DNA from: Candidatus Competibacteraceae bacterium
GTDB taxonomy: Bacteria; Pseudomonadota; Gammaproteobacteria; Competibacterales; Competibacteraceae
Assembly: GCA_016790045.1 (NCBI GenBank)
Contig: JAEUPW010000050.1
Location: 1 to 33,914 of the forward strand
Reading direction: 5' to 3'
DNA length: 33,914 nt
Shown: positions 26,049-33,818 of the stretch, one piece after another
Position numbering within the stretch: the first letter of the stretch is position 1
Layout of the letters: every line of letters begins with the position of its first letter
Notes under the pieces: generated by a model
Databases searched by the model: none
What the model saw: the letters and a program-made list of their open reading frames with translations, nothing else
What the model was told of the DNA's origin: nothing
Program-made: the position numbers and the translations under genes

Positions 26049-26807
26049 TTGAAACCGGAAAAACCGCTCGAACCGCATCCGGCGTTGCCGGACTATTATC
26101 CCGACCTGGCGCAACGGCCCGCGTTCGTGCGCGGGCTGTTCGACCGCACCGCCCGCCACTACGACCGGATCTGCCAGCTAATGTCCTTCGGGTCGGGCAA
26201 CTGGTACCGCCGCCGGGCGCTGGAACGCGCCGGCCTGCGCCCCGGCATGACGGTGCTGGATGTCGCCACCGGCACCGGGCTGGTCGCCCGGCAGGCCCTG
26301 GCGATCACCGGCGACCCGCGAGCGGTGATCGGCCTGGACGTGAGCGCGGGGATGCTGGCCGAGGTGAAACGGCTTTTGAACATCCCGCTGATGCAAGGCT
26401 TGATGGAGCGGTTGCCGGTCGCGGATGGCTGCTGCGACATGATCAGCATGGGCTACGCCCTGCGGCACGTCGCCGATCTCAACGCGACCTTCCGAGAATT
26501 CCATCGCGCGCTGCGGCCGGGCGGCGTGTTGCTGATCCTGGAAATCGCCCGGCCCGCCACGCCCTTGAAGCGAGGTATCATCAAATTCTATATGGGGCGG
26601 GTGATCCCGCTGCTCAGCCGCCTGACCACCGGCCAGCAAGACGCCCAAACGCTGATGCGCTATTACTGGGACACCATCGAAAATTGCGTCGCGCCCGACA
26701 CCATCGTGCAGGCGATCCGCGACGCCGGTTTCGCCGAAGCGGGCTGCGATGCGGAATTCGATCTGTTCCGGGCCTATTTCGGGCGCAAGGGCGGCGGCGG
26801 GACTTGA
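26049..26807 (+). CDS. UbiE/COQ5-like SAM methyltransferase
   Basis: A 252-residue class I methyltransferase. It resembles UbiE in RTARHYDRICQLMSFGSGNWYRRRAL near residues 33-58, the SAM motif VLDVATGTGLVARQA near 75-90, GYALRHVADLNATFREFHRALRPGGVL near 135-160 and MRYYWDTIENC near 205-215. The start is TTG at 26049, with AGGA at 26036-26039 overlapping the chorismatase stop, spacing 9. True UbiE ends its motif II with R.FKPGG and works on ubiquinone; here the linkage to the chorismatase suggests methylation of the aryl ring of the polyene or its hydroxybenzoate starter. That substrate is inference. It ends 26 bases from the convergent GFA gene. Confidence 0.87.
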   Translation: MKPEKPLEPHPALPDYYPDLAQRPAFVRGLFDRTARHYDRICQLMSFGSGNWYRRRALERAGLRPGMTVLDVATGTGLVARQALAITGDPRAVIGLDVSAGMLAEVKRLLNIPLMQGLMERLPVADGCCDMISMGYALRHVADLNATFREFHRALRPGGVLLILEIARPATPLKRGIIKFYMGRVIPLLSRLTTGQQDAQTLMRYYWDTIENCVAPDTIVQAIRDAGFAEAGCDAEFDLFRAYFGRKGGGGT

Positions 26808-26833
26808 GCGATCAGCGCAACAGCGTTTATCGC

Positions 26834-27193
26834 CTACAACAGGTGCTTGCCATCGAAAACGTCCGCTTCGAGCGCGAGCGGATCGACGCCGTCGACGCAC
26901 CCCAGATTGACCCGGAAGTGTCCCGGCTTCCTGATGGTTTGGTGGAAGGTGTAGATGCCGCAGCGCTTGCAGAAATAATGCTTGGCGATGCTGGAGCCGA
27001 ACTGGTAAAGCCCCAGCGCGTCTTCGCCGGCTTCGATCCTGAAGTTCTCCGGGGCGATGATCTCCGCCGACATCATCGCCCCCTTGCGGATGCAAAGCGA
27101 GCAATTGCAGCGCAAGCCTCTCTCGATCGCCTCGCCCCGATACGAAAAACGGACCGCGCCGCAATGGCAGGAACCCCGGTAAGACTGGCTCAT
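26834..27193 (-). CDS. GFA/CENP-V domain zinc protein
   Basis: A 119-residue protein of the glutathione-dependent formaldehyde-activating (GFA)/CENP-V fold. The start is the ATG at 27193-27191 (MSQSYRGSCHCGAVRF). Zinc ligands are Cys9 and Cys11 in SCHCGAV, Cys29/31/34 in CNCSLC, and Cys76/79 in FCKRCG, a complete set. The domain is often annotated S-(hydroxymethyl)glutathione synthase or just GFA protein, and most members have no proven activity. It is last in the second minus block, 58 bases behind the O-methyltransferase-like gene, and may simply be a passenger. A link to the polyene pathway is not supported by anything but position. Confidence 0.88.
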   Translation of the reverse strand: MSQSYRGSCHCGAVRFSYRGEAIERGLRCNCSLCIRKGAMMSAEIIAPENFRIEAGEDALGLYQFGSSIAKHYFCKRCGIYTFHQTIRKPGHFRVNLGCVDGVDPLALEADVFDGKHLL

Positions 27194-27251
27194 CAATCGC
27201 TCCTCACAGTTGTGGAACCCGGACGCTTTGCGGCTTGCCGCCGCCAAACCC

Positions 27252-28436
27252 CTAAGGCTTGACCGCGCCCACGGCGGCCGCGACCAAGGCGGGATAGCGC
27301 TCGCGAATCCGGGGAATATCCGGCCAGACGAACGGCTCGGCGAAACCCGCCGCACGAAACGCCGCCAGCCACTGTTCGGGCGTCAGAAAGCCCCCGTTTG
27401 GCCGCCACTGCGGCTGCAAAACCGGAGCGCGGAACGAGTCGAGCAGCGCGAAGACGAATTCGACGTAAACCGTCCGACCGGGAAACGGCCGCACGCATTC
27501 GGAGGCGATCAAGCATCCGCCCGGCGCGAGCGCGGCGCGGATTTCCGCCAGCGTAAACGCCAGATCGCGCGCCACATGCAAAGTGTTGACCCCGTACACC
27601 ACCGACAGGCTGCCCGGCTCCACGCCCGCCTTGGCAAACGGCCGGTCGATGTCGAGCAGGCCGCAACTGAGCCGGCCCGGCGCGTCGGGCCGGGCCATCA
27701 ACGCCCGCTGGCCGCGCCGCAAAAACAGCGGCGATAGCTCGGTGAACCGATAGGCTTCAATGCGCTCCGTCGCGCCCGCCGCCGCGAAGCCGTCGAGCAA
27801 AGCCATCGCGCCGCTCCCGGCCCCGCCGCCGATTTCGAGAACGGTTCCGCGCGGATGCGGGAAGCGCGCCAAAACCGCCCTGGACCCGATTTGATTGCTG
27901 ATCGCGTAGAGCGGATTTTGATTTGAAAAATAGTCGGACCAAGCCGAAATGCGGTCGGCGGAGAACAAAACCGCCTCTCCGGTCGCCGCACCGCGCATGA
28001 CCTGCGGGTAGCCTTCCGCCGCGAGGGCCGCCAGGCGATACGACGGCAGCGCGGCGGGATCGTGCGCGGCCTGCGCCCGCTCGATCTCCGCCGGATCGAG
28101 GTCCGGCAGAGGCCCGAGCGCCTGAAAGCGGCCCGGTTCGCCACCGTTTCGCGCGACCGCGCCCCGTTCGACCAAAAGGCGCAACAGCCAATCGACCAGG
28201 GGCGGTCCGGGCGCCGCATCCAGGCCCGCGCGCGAGGCGATGTCCGCCGCCGCGCCGCCGCGCGCGAGCGCCTCCTCCAGACCGGCGTCGCGCGCGACCT
28301 TGAGCGCCAACCGGAAGACATACTCTTCGATCAGATCGCACGACGCGATGAAGCGATCGTCGAACAGCGGCAACAGCGCGACGGGCAGCAGGGCGGAGCG
28401 CAGGTCGGAACCGGTGGCGACGGGGCGGACAGGCAT
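27252..28436 (-). CDS. O-methyltransferase-like SAM-dependent methyltransferase
   Basis: A 394-residue protein. The start is the ATG at 28436-28434 (MPVRPVATGSDLRSALL); the frame further up has no matching content. Residues 30-105 look like the dimerisation/winged-helix domain of plant-type O-methyltransferases. The SAM domain has VLEIGGGAGSGAM near residues 200-212, VVYGVNTLHVARDL near 283-296 and LAPGGCLIASECVRPFPGR near 310-330. It lies 70 bases after the FabZ-like gene in the block begun by the aryl ligase. Aryl polyenes commonly carry methyl or O-methyl groups on the ring, so modification of the head group is a reasonable inference; the acceptor atom is not known. Confidence 0.8.
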   Translation of the reverse strand: MPVRPVATGSDLRSALLPVALLPLFDDRFIASCDLIEEYVFRLALKVARDAGLEEALARGGAAADIASRAGLDAAPGPPLVDWLLRLLVERGAVARNGGEPGRFQALGPLPDLDPAEIERAQAAHDPAALPSYRLAALAAEGYPQVMRGAATGEAVLFSADRISAWSDYFSNQNPLYAISNQIGSRAVLARFPHPRGTVLEIGGGAGSGAMALLDGFAAAGATERIEAYRFTELSPLFLRRGQRALMARPDAPGRLSCGLLDIDRPFAKAGVEPGSLSVVYGVNTLHVARDLAFTLAEIRAALAPGGCLIASECVRPFPGRTVYVEFVFALLDSFRAPVLQPQWRPNGGFLTPEQWLAAFRAAGFAEPFVWPDIPRIRERYPALVAAAVGAVKP

Positions 28437-28506
28437 TAAAACCACCCCTCGACGCGCCCGACTTCCGGCGATAGGATCATTGCGCGACCGCGACGTCCCA
28501 TGCCGG

Positions 28507-28815
28507 TCAACGCTTCGCCTCAACCCAACGCAACTGGCCTTGCGCCAGCATCTGGCCGTCCTCGCGGACGCACTCGAAACGCAGCTTGCCGGCGGTTGCA
28601 CCCAGAAAACGGACGATGCACGTTTGTTCCGGCCGCAACGGCGCCAAGAATTTCACCACCGGCATCCCGCTCGCGTTCCGGTCCGGATATTGGGCCGCAA
28701 ACGCTTGCAGCACCTCGTCCAAAATCACCGCGCCGGGCACGATGGGATTGCCGGGGAAATGCCCGGCCAGGCTGGGATGGTCGGCGGCGATGGAAAAAGA
28801 TCGTTCAACGGTCAT
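28507..28815 (-). CDS. FabZ/FabA-like hotdog dehydratase 2 (ApeI-type)
   Basis: A 102-residue hotdog protein, shorter than FabZ (about 150). It has the FabZ signature HFPGNPIVPGAVILDEV (His19, Glu34). The start is the ATG at 28815-28813; 11 bases overlap the end of the aryl ligase gene (28805-28815). Aryl-polyene loci usually contain two different hotdog proteins, one of this short kind and one of the kind at 21707-22156. Roles proposed are dehydration or product release; here both should act on ACP-bound intermediates. Confidence 0.88.
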   Translation of the reverse strand: MTVERSFSIAADHPSLAGHFPGNPIVPGAVILDEVLQAFAAQYPDRNASGMPVVKFLAPLRPEQTCIVRFLGATAGKLRFECVREDGQMLAQGQLRWVEAKR

Positions 28816-30139
28816 GCGGGAGCGTCGCGGCGGGATGCAGTCTGGCCAACAGCGCCAACAGCGCTTCCCGCGTCGGCTTGCCGGTTTCGTTGCGCGGCAG
28901 GGCATCGACCTTGACCAGCGGGCGCGGCAAAAACACCGGATCGAGCCGTTGGGCCAGGGCGGCGAGCAGTTGACGCTTGCTCAAGCCGGGCGCAACCACC
29001 AGCGCCGCCAGTCGCGCGACCTCGCCCTCTCCTGATTCCGGCGACAGAAAAACGCCCTCGACCACGCCGTCGATGTCGTTGAGCTGGTGGTTGAGATAGC
29101 CGAGCGAGGTCCGTTTGCCGGCGATGTTGACCACATCCTCCAGCCGGCCCAGCAGCTTGAATTCCGACGGCCCGCACGGCTCGACGATATCGTTCAACGG
29201 CACCGGTTCGGGCAAGTGCGCGCCGGAGAGCCGGCCGTCGCGCAGCTCGAAACCGTCGTACAGCCGCCAGCGGTCGCCGTCCAGGGTGCGGCGGCTGGCG
29301 ATGGAGCCGGCTTCGGTGCAACCGTAGATTTCCAAAACCGGCGCGCCGAAAGCGGCTTCGGCCTGGGCCGCCAGCTCCGCCGACAATGGGGCGGTCGCCG
29401 AAATCAAAAACGCCGGTCGCGGCCACGTCAAGCCAGCCTGGACGCAGGCTTGCAGGTGAACGGGCGTGGTGACCAGCACGCGCGGTGCGGGTACGGCGGC
29501 CAGCGCCGCGCGCACGTCGCCCGGAAAAAACGGCCGCCCGCCGTGGACCCGTGCGCCGCTGGCCAAGGGCGCCATGATCGAGGTTTCCAGACCGTACATG
29601 TGCTGGGGCGGCACGGTCGCCACGATAGCGGTGGTCGGGTCAAAGCCGAAACGCTGTCGCGCCTGGCGCGCGCCGCCGATCAGTTCGCCCCAGGTTTTGA
29701 CGTTCGGTTTGGCCTGCCCGGTGCTGCCGGAGGTGAAAGCCACCGCCATCACCTGATCGGCCGGCAGTTCGGGCACGGCGCGCGCGGTGTCGTCGCCAAA
29801 GTCCGCGTCCAGCCACGCTTCGATGTCGTCGTCCGCAATCGTGCCGCTGTCGGGATAATCCTCGGCCACGCGCCGCAAATGCAGGGCGGCGCGGCTGGAG
29901 GGCAGCAGATTGCTTTGGCCGTTCGCGCCCACGGCGGCGAACGCGACCAGAAAGCGGTAACGATCCTCGCAGAGGTTGATGATGAAACGGACCGGCAGCA
30001 ACCGGCGGGCGACCCGCTCGACATGCGCCAGAAAAAGATCGCGCCGGATCGGCTGCGACCGCCGCCAGGCGATCAACTGATCCGGGGAAGCCATTGACAG
30101 CAAGGGAAATTTGGCGAGCATCGTGGAAGATCGGCGCAT
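28805..30139 (-). CDS. Aryl/acyl AMP-dependent ligase loading the polyene ACP (XanA2-like)
   Basis: An adenylate-forming enzyme that activates a hydroxybenzoate with ATP and moves it to the carrier protein. About 444 residues from the ATG at 30139-30137 (MRRSSTMLAK); ATGs at 30121 and 30094 are also possible, and none has a clear ribosome site. Motifs: P-loop VAFTSGSTGQAKPN, aryl-pocket and A5 EIYGCTEAGSIASR, hinge GRLEDVVNIAGKR, and C-terminal catalytic lysine in PRNETGKPTRE. The frame stays open upstream to 30268 but that stretch overlaps the divergent DUF2970 gene and has no family match. Being in a block with a dehydratase and methyltransferase, and with a chorismatase nearby, it is very probably the starter-loading ligase, equivalent to Xanthomonas XanA2. 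Confidence 0.9.
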   Translation of the reverse strand: MRRSSTMLAKFPLLSMASPDQLIAWRRSQPIRRDLFLAHVERVARRLLPVRFIINLCEDRYRFLVAFAAVGANGQSNLLPSSRAALHLRRVAEDYPDSGTIADDDIEAWLDADFGDDTARAVPELPADQVMAVAFTSGSTGQAKPNVKTWGELIGGARQARQRFGFDPTTAIVATVPPQHMYGLETSIMAPLASGARVHGGRPFFPGDVRAALAAVPAPRVLVTTPVHLQACVQAGLTWPRPAFLISATAPLSAELAAQAEAAFGAPVLEIYGCTEAGSIASRRTLDGDRWRLYDGFELRDGRLSGAHLPEPVPLNDIVEPCGPSEFKLLGRLEDVVNIAGKRTSLGYLNHQLNDIDGVVEGVFLSPESGEGEVARLAALVVAPGLSKRQLLAALAQRLDPVFLPRPLVKVDALPRNETGKPTREALLALLARLHPAATLPHDR

Positions 30140-30243
30140 TGATGGTTTAATGTAGCAAAATTCAGCGGTCCTGCGCCCGTCTGTTGGGCCGGCGACTTCA
30201 AAAGACCCCACCTTTTCGATCCCTTGAACCGACGCTAAAGCCG

Positions 30244-30489
30244 ATGACTCGTCCCCCCGATACTCCACCGCCCGATCCCAAGGATTCCCACCGACAACCC
30301 GGCGCGCTGGACGTGGTGTTTAGCGTGCTCGCGTCCTTTTTCGGCGTGCAAAGCGCGCGCAATCAGGAGCGGGATTTCCGCCACGGCCGCGCGGCCCATT
30401 TCATCATCGTCGGCCTCGGTTTGACCTTGCTGCTGATTTTCGGCATTTGGCTGGCGGTCAAATTGGCCTTGCGCGCCGCCGGCGCTTAG
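30244..30489 (+). CDS. DUF2970 family small membrane protein
   Basis: An 81-residue protein with a proline-rich N-terminus, the DUF2970 core LDVVFSVLASFFGVQSARNQERDF near residues 22-45, and one transmembrane helix near residues 54-75 (IIVGLGLTLLLIFGIWLAVKLAL). The start is the ATG at 30244; a GTG 60 bases earlier only adds sequence unlike the family. DUF2970 proteins are widespread in gamma- and betaproteobacteria and have no known role. It stands alone between the aryl ligase (divergent) and the peptidoglycan-binding gene. Confidence 0.85.
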   Translation: MTRPPDTPPPDPKDSHRQPGALDVVFSVLASFFGVQSARNQERDFRHGRAAHFIIVGLGLTLLLIFGIWLAVKLALRAAGA

Positions 30490-30534
30490 CTCGCAAGCCT
30501 TCTTTTTTAACCCCCGGCCCAGTGGATTTTAGCG

Positions 30535-31326
30535 ATGAGCCGCATCGTTCTCACCGAAGAATTGGAGGCCGAGTACGGTCGTCTGTTCGCCGATTGCACG
30601 GCTCGCCCGGAACGGGACGCCGAGGTCGATGCGCTGGCGGACGCCCTTTTGGCTGATCGGGGCCGCTATCACGCGGTCGGCGCACGGTTGGGGATACCGT
30701 GGTTCGTGACGGCGGTGCTGCATTACGCCGATACCGGCCGCGATTTTGAAGTCCACCTGCATAACGGCGACCCGCTGACCGACCGCACCCAGCATTTGCC
30801 GGATGGCAGGCCGCCGGAAGGCGAGCCGCCGTTCGCCTGGGAAGATAGCGCCGCCGATGCGTTGCGCCTGCGCCATATCGATCAGTGGGATGACTGGAGC
30901 ATCGCCGGGGTTCTGTTTTTGCTGGAAGCGCGCGGCGGCTGGAGCTACCGCCTGCACCATCCCGAAGTGCTATCGCCTTATTTGTGGAATTATTCGACCC
31001 ACTACCGTCAGGGCAAGTACATCGCCGACGACACCTGGAACGAAACCGCCGTCGCCCAGCGCTGCGGCGCGGCGGTGCTGTTGCGGCGGCTGGCGGAACG
31101 CGGCGTCATCGATTTTGCCGGAGAGCGCCCGCCCCGGCCTTTGGTCCGCTACGACCGCGGCGAACCCGCGCCGGCGGTGGAAGCGCTGCAACGATTTTTG
31201 AACACGCTGCCCGGTATTTTCGTCAAGGTGGATGGCGTGGCCGGCCCCAGAACCTCGGAAGCGTTCCACAAACTCTGCGGGCGGTATCTGCTGGGCGACC
31301 CGCGCGACTCCGAACCGCCAGGCTAA
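30535..31326 (+). CDS. Lysozyme-like protein with peptidoglycan-binding domain
   Basis: A 263-residue protein without an evident signal peptide. Residues 5-190 resemble a lysozyme-like domain family also known from cyanobacteria: GRYHAVGARLGIPWFVTAVLHYADTG, the HLHNGDPLTDRTQHLPDGRPP stretch, WEDSAADALRL, DWSIAGVLFLLEARGGWSYR and QRCGAAVLLRRLAERG. Residues 205-250 (PAVEALQRFLNTLPGIFVKVDGVAGPRTSEAFHK) form a peptidoglycan-binding type 1 repeat. Glu residues early in the domain could be catalytic but are not proven. No holin or other phage gene is nearby. It ends 164 bases before the kinase gene; the two could be one unit, but there is no overlap. Confidence 0.82.
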   Translation: MSRIVLTEELEAEYGRLFADCTARPERDAEVDALADALLADRGRYHAVGARLGIPWFVTAVLHYADTGRDFEVHLHNGDPLTDRTQHLPDGRPPEGEPPFAWEDSAADALRLRHIDQWDDWSIAGVLFLLEARGGWSYRLHHPEVLSPYLWNYSTHYRQGKYIADDTWNETAVAQRCGAAVLLRRLAERGVIDFAGERPPRPLVRYDRGEPAPAVEALQRFLNTLPGIFVKVDGVAGPRTSEAFHKLCGRYLLGDPRDSEPPG

Positions 31327-31486
31327 AATCCCGATTCTATCTCAGCCCTTTAGCTTGATCGTCAGATCCAATTTCCGAATCGCCCGTAGCAGTCATTCCT
31401 CCGACTTAATAGGGCGCTCATCGCTGATTGATGGCGCGCTCCGTGCATCCCCCCAGCATTTTGCAATCAATCGGAAATCGGGATTT
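31326..31486. repeat. Widely spaced 11-base inverted repeat upstream of the kinase gene
   Basis: AAATCCCGATT at 31326-31336 and its exact reverse complement AATCGGGATTT at 31476-31486. The first arm starts at the stop of the preceding gene; the second ends 4 bases before the proposed kinase start. The 139-base spacer holds nothing else recognised. It may be chance, a long-range hairpin or a scar. Confidence 0.5.
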
Positions 31487-31490
31487 GCGG

Positions 31491-33818
31491 ATGACACAGC
31501 TTAAATGTATGGGGTGCATGACCGATCGGGGAGCCGAAACTGTTTGTTCGCACTGCGGGTTTTCAGAATCCGATCAACCCGCCTCGCGGCAGCATTTGCC
31601 ATTACGGACCGCATTGCAAGCCCGCTATACCGTCGGGCGCGTGCTCGGCGAAGGCGGCTTCGGAATCACTTATCTGGGTTGGGATGATACCTTGGCGCTG
31701 CGGGTCGCCATCAAGGAATTTCTGCCGCGCACCCTGGCCGGGCGAAGCGGTGATGGCCTATCGGTGCAAGTTTATCAGGGCAAATCGGCCCAAGAATTCG
31801 CTTACGGCCTAGAACAATTCCTGGATGAGGCGCGGAGGCTAGCGCGCTTCGCCAACCATCCCGGCATCGCGACGGTACGCGACTTTTTCGCCGCCAATCA
31901 GACCGGATACTTGGTCATGAACTATCTCGACGGCGTGACCTTGCAAGATTATTTGCTCCGCCAAGGCAATCGTATTTCCGTAGATCAAGCCCTTGATATC
32001 TTGCTGCCGGTCATGGACACCTTGCGAGATATTCACGCTTCGGGCCTTCTGCATCGCGACATCAGTCCCGACAATCTTTTTGTGCCGGATGGCAAACCGA
32101 CCAAACTGATCGATTTCGGGGCGGCACGCACCGCCCTAAGCCAGCACAGTTGCAGTTTGTCGGTGGTGGTCAAACCGGGCTTCGCCCCCGAAGAACAATA
32201 TCGCACGCGAGGAGAGCAAGGCCCGTGGACGGATGTTTATGCGCTCGGTGCAACTTTGTACTGGGCGTTGACCGGCGAACGTCCGCCGCCCGCTCCAGAT
32301 CGCGCTTATCAAGACACACTGTTGCCACCCACGGTTTTGGGCGCAATTTTGCCCGCGCCGGCGGAGGACGCCTTGCTAAAGGCGCTGGCGGTGCGATCCG
32401 AACAACGCTTTCAGACTGTAGAAGAATTTCAAACCGCCTTATTGCAAGGCATCGGCAAGGCGGACATTTTTCACGGCACACCGCGCGTAACCGTTTCACG
32501 GCCCGCGCCGCCAGCGACCGTTGTTAACCTCAAGAAAGCCGAGCCCGCTTCTAATAAACTGCTGAGAGGACGGTATTGGCTATCCGAAAAACTCGGCGAA
32601 AGCGAAGGAGTATCGACCTACTTGGCAATTGATCATCACACCCATCAACGTTGCTTGATCAAACAATTTTTCTTGGAAAAGGCGAACGATTGGAAAAGCG
32701 TTGAACTGTTCGAACGCGAAATTAAAACCCTTAAAAATCTGAATCACCCACATGTTCCTGATTACCTAGATAGTTTCTTCAACGAAGAGGGCCATCGTCA
32801 GGATTTATTTTTGGTGCGGGAATATCTACCTGGAAAAACTCTCATCCAGCATATGGCCGAGGGACGTCGCTTTACCGAGCAAGAAGCGCGATCAATAGCC
32901 CTCGTTTTGGCCGAGTTGCTATGCTATCTCCATCGCTTCTCACCACCGCTAATCCATCGAGACATCAAACCCGGCAGTTTATTGTTGAGCGAAGAAGAGA
33001 AAATCTATCTCATCGATTTTGCTGAAGTGCAAGACGCCCTCAAATTGAGCTGGGGATCTACCGTAGCGGGAACGTTCGATTATCAACCCCCAGAACAGAA
33101 ACGGGGGAAACCGGTCCCCGCTTCCGATATCTACTCGCTAGGCGCTACCTTGATCCATCTTTTATCGGGGCTCCGTCCCTCGCGCTTGCTCGCCAAAGAC
33201 CAACGACTCCTGTTCCGCGCTCATGTCAATGTGTCTGAAGAATTCAGAAATATCCTAGAAAAAATGGTGGAACCAAAGCTGGATCGGCGCTATCGGACTG
33301 CGGCTCGGCTCTTGGAAGATTTACAAAATCTGAATGTGGCTTTGCCGGAATCCCGGCCTTTTAGAATCGATAAACGGCTCTGGCTGGCCGGCGGCTTGAC
33401 GGTGCTTGTGGGCCTTGCCGGATTAATCGGCTTTATGGGATGGCCGGGAAGTTTGGTCTCGTTATCTATGGGACCCGCGATTCAGGAAGCTTTGGAGCGG
33501 AGCAGCGCTGTCAGAACTAATGTAACAGAGTATTTCATCACGAGCGGCAAGCTACCAAACAGCAACGCTGACCTTAAGCTACCCCAGCCCAGCGCTTACC
33601 GATCATCGCTGGTAGAATCGATTAGTATTTTACCTAACGGTTTCATTGAGACCAAATTAAATCGAAATGCCATTAACTCAGGAGGAACCATTTATTTTAA
33701 ACCCCTTGTCAACTTTGAAACTTACTTTATTGAATGGAAATGTCTTTCTCCTGACATCAAACAAATTGCCAAAATCGCGCAAATATGTACTTATGAGCCT
33801 GGATTTTCATTAAAATAG
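31491..33818 (+). CDS. Transmembrane Ser/Thr protein kinase with tandem kinase domains and pilin-like C-terminus
   Basis: Start at ATG 31491 (MTQLKCMGCM), 775 residues; a start at 31428 would add 21 residues before the zinc ribbon. Layout: zinc ribbon with CxxC pairs (Cys6/9, Cys19/22); kinase 1 at about 46-320 with glycine loop GEGGFG, Lys75, HRD 188-190, Asn195, DFG 208-210 and APEEQY 232-237, so it looks active; kinase 2 at about 360-615 with a weak glycine loop, Lys391, HRD 489-491, but Ser496 in place of the Mg-binding Asn and DFA in place of DFG; a membrane helix near 630-650; then about 115 residues resembling the type IV pilin headgroup, with NVTEYFITSGKLPNSN (677-692) and Cys751/Cys766 placed like the pilin D-loop pair. 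It is probably an inner-membrane receptor with a periplasmic pilin-like sensor. The signal and substrates are unknown. Confidence 0.92.
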   Translation: MTQLKCMGCMTDRGAETVCSHCGFSESDQPASRQHLPLRTALQARYTVGRVLGEGGFGITYLGWDDTLALRVAIKEFLPRTLAGRSGDGLSVQVYQGKSAQEFAYGLEQFLDEARRLARFANHPGIATVRDFFAANQTGYLVMNYLDGVTLQDYLLRQGNRISVDQALDILLPVMDTLRDIHASGLLHRDISPDNLFVPDGKPTKLIDFGAARTALSQHSCSLSVVVKPGFAPEEQYRTRGEQGPWTDVYALGATLYWALTGERPPPAPDRAYQDTLLPPTVLGAILPAPAEDALLKALAVRSEQRFQTVEEFQTALLQGIGKADIFHGTPRVTVSRPAPPATVVNLKKAEPASNKLLRGRYWLSEKLGESEGVSTYLAIDHHTHQRCLIKQFFLEKANDWKSVELFEREIKTLKNLNHPHVPDYLDSFFNEEGHRQDLFLVREYLPGKTLIQHMAEGRRFTEQEARSIALVLAELLCYLHRFSPPLIHRDIKPGSLLLSEEEKIYLIDFAEVQDALKLSWGSTVAGTFDYQPPEQKRGKPVPASDIYSLGATLIHLLSGLRPSRLLAKDQRLLFRAHVNVSEEFRNILEKMVEPKLDRRYRTAARLLEDLQNLNVALPESRPFRIDKRLWLAGGLTVLVGLAGLIGFMGWPGSLVSLSMGPAIQEALERSSAVRTNVTEYFITSGKLPNSNADLKLPQPSAYRSSLVESISILPNGFIETKLNRNAINSGGTIYFKPLVNFETYFIEWKCLSPDIKQIAKIAQICTYEPGFSLK

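Larger units (their letters stand above)
14904..30139. other. Aryl-polyene (xanthomonadin-type) biosynthesis and export locus
   Basis: About 15 kb holding the parts of an aryl-polyene pathway: a XanB2-like chorismatase, aryl AMP-ligase, ACP, ketosynthase with chain-length-factor-like partners, ketoreductase, two hotdog dehydratases, methyltransferases, LPLAT acyltransferase, GT2 glycosyltransferase, LolA-like carrier, MMPL exporter and a lipoprotein. Such loci make membrane-bound yellow polyenes that protect against oxidation and light. Three transcription blocks are seen: a 12-gene minus operon (24835 to 14904), a divergent plus pair (25051 to 26807) and a second minus block (30139 to 26834). 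Most joints in the long operon are ATGA or TTGA overlaps. The presence of a chorismatase makes it closer to the Xanthomonas pigment system than to the E. coli type. The boundary on the amidohydrolase side is uncertain. Confidence 0.88.

Noticed and set aside
26808-26833. Weak hairpin between the convergent UbiE-like and GFA genes as a terminator
   Set aside because: The best stem is only 5 base pairs with a long loop and no T run, so it cannot be supported.
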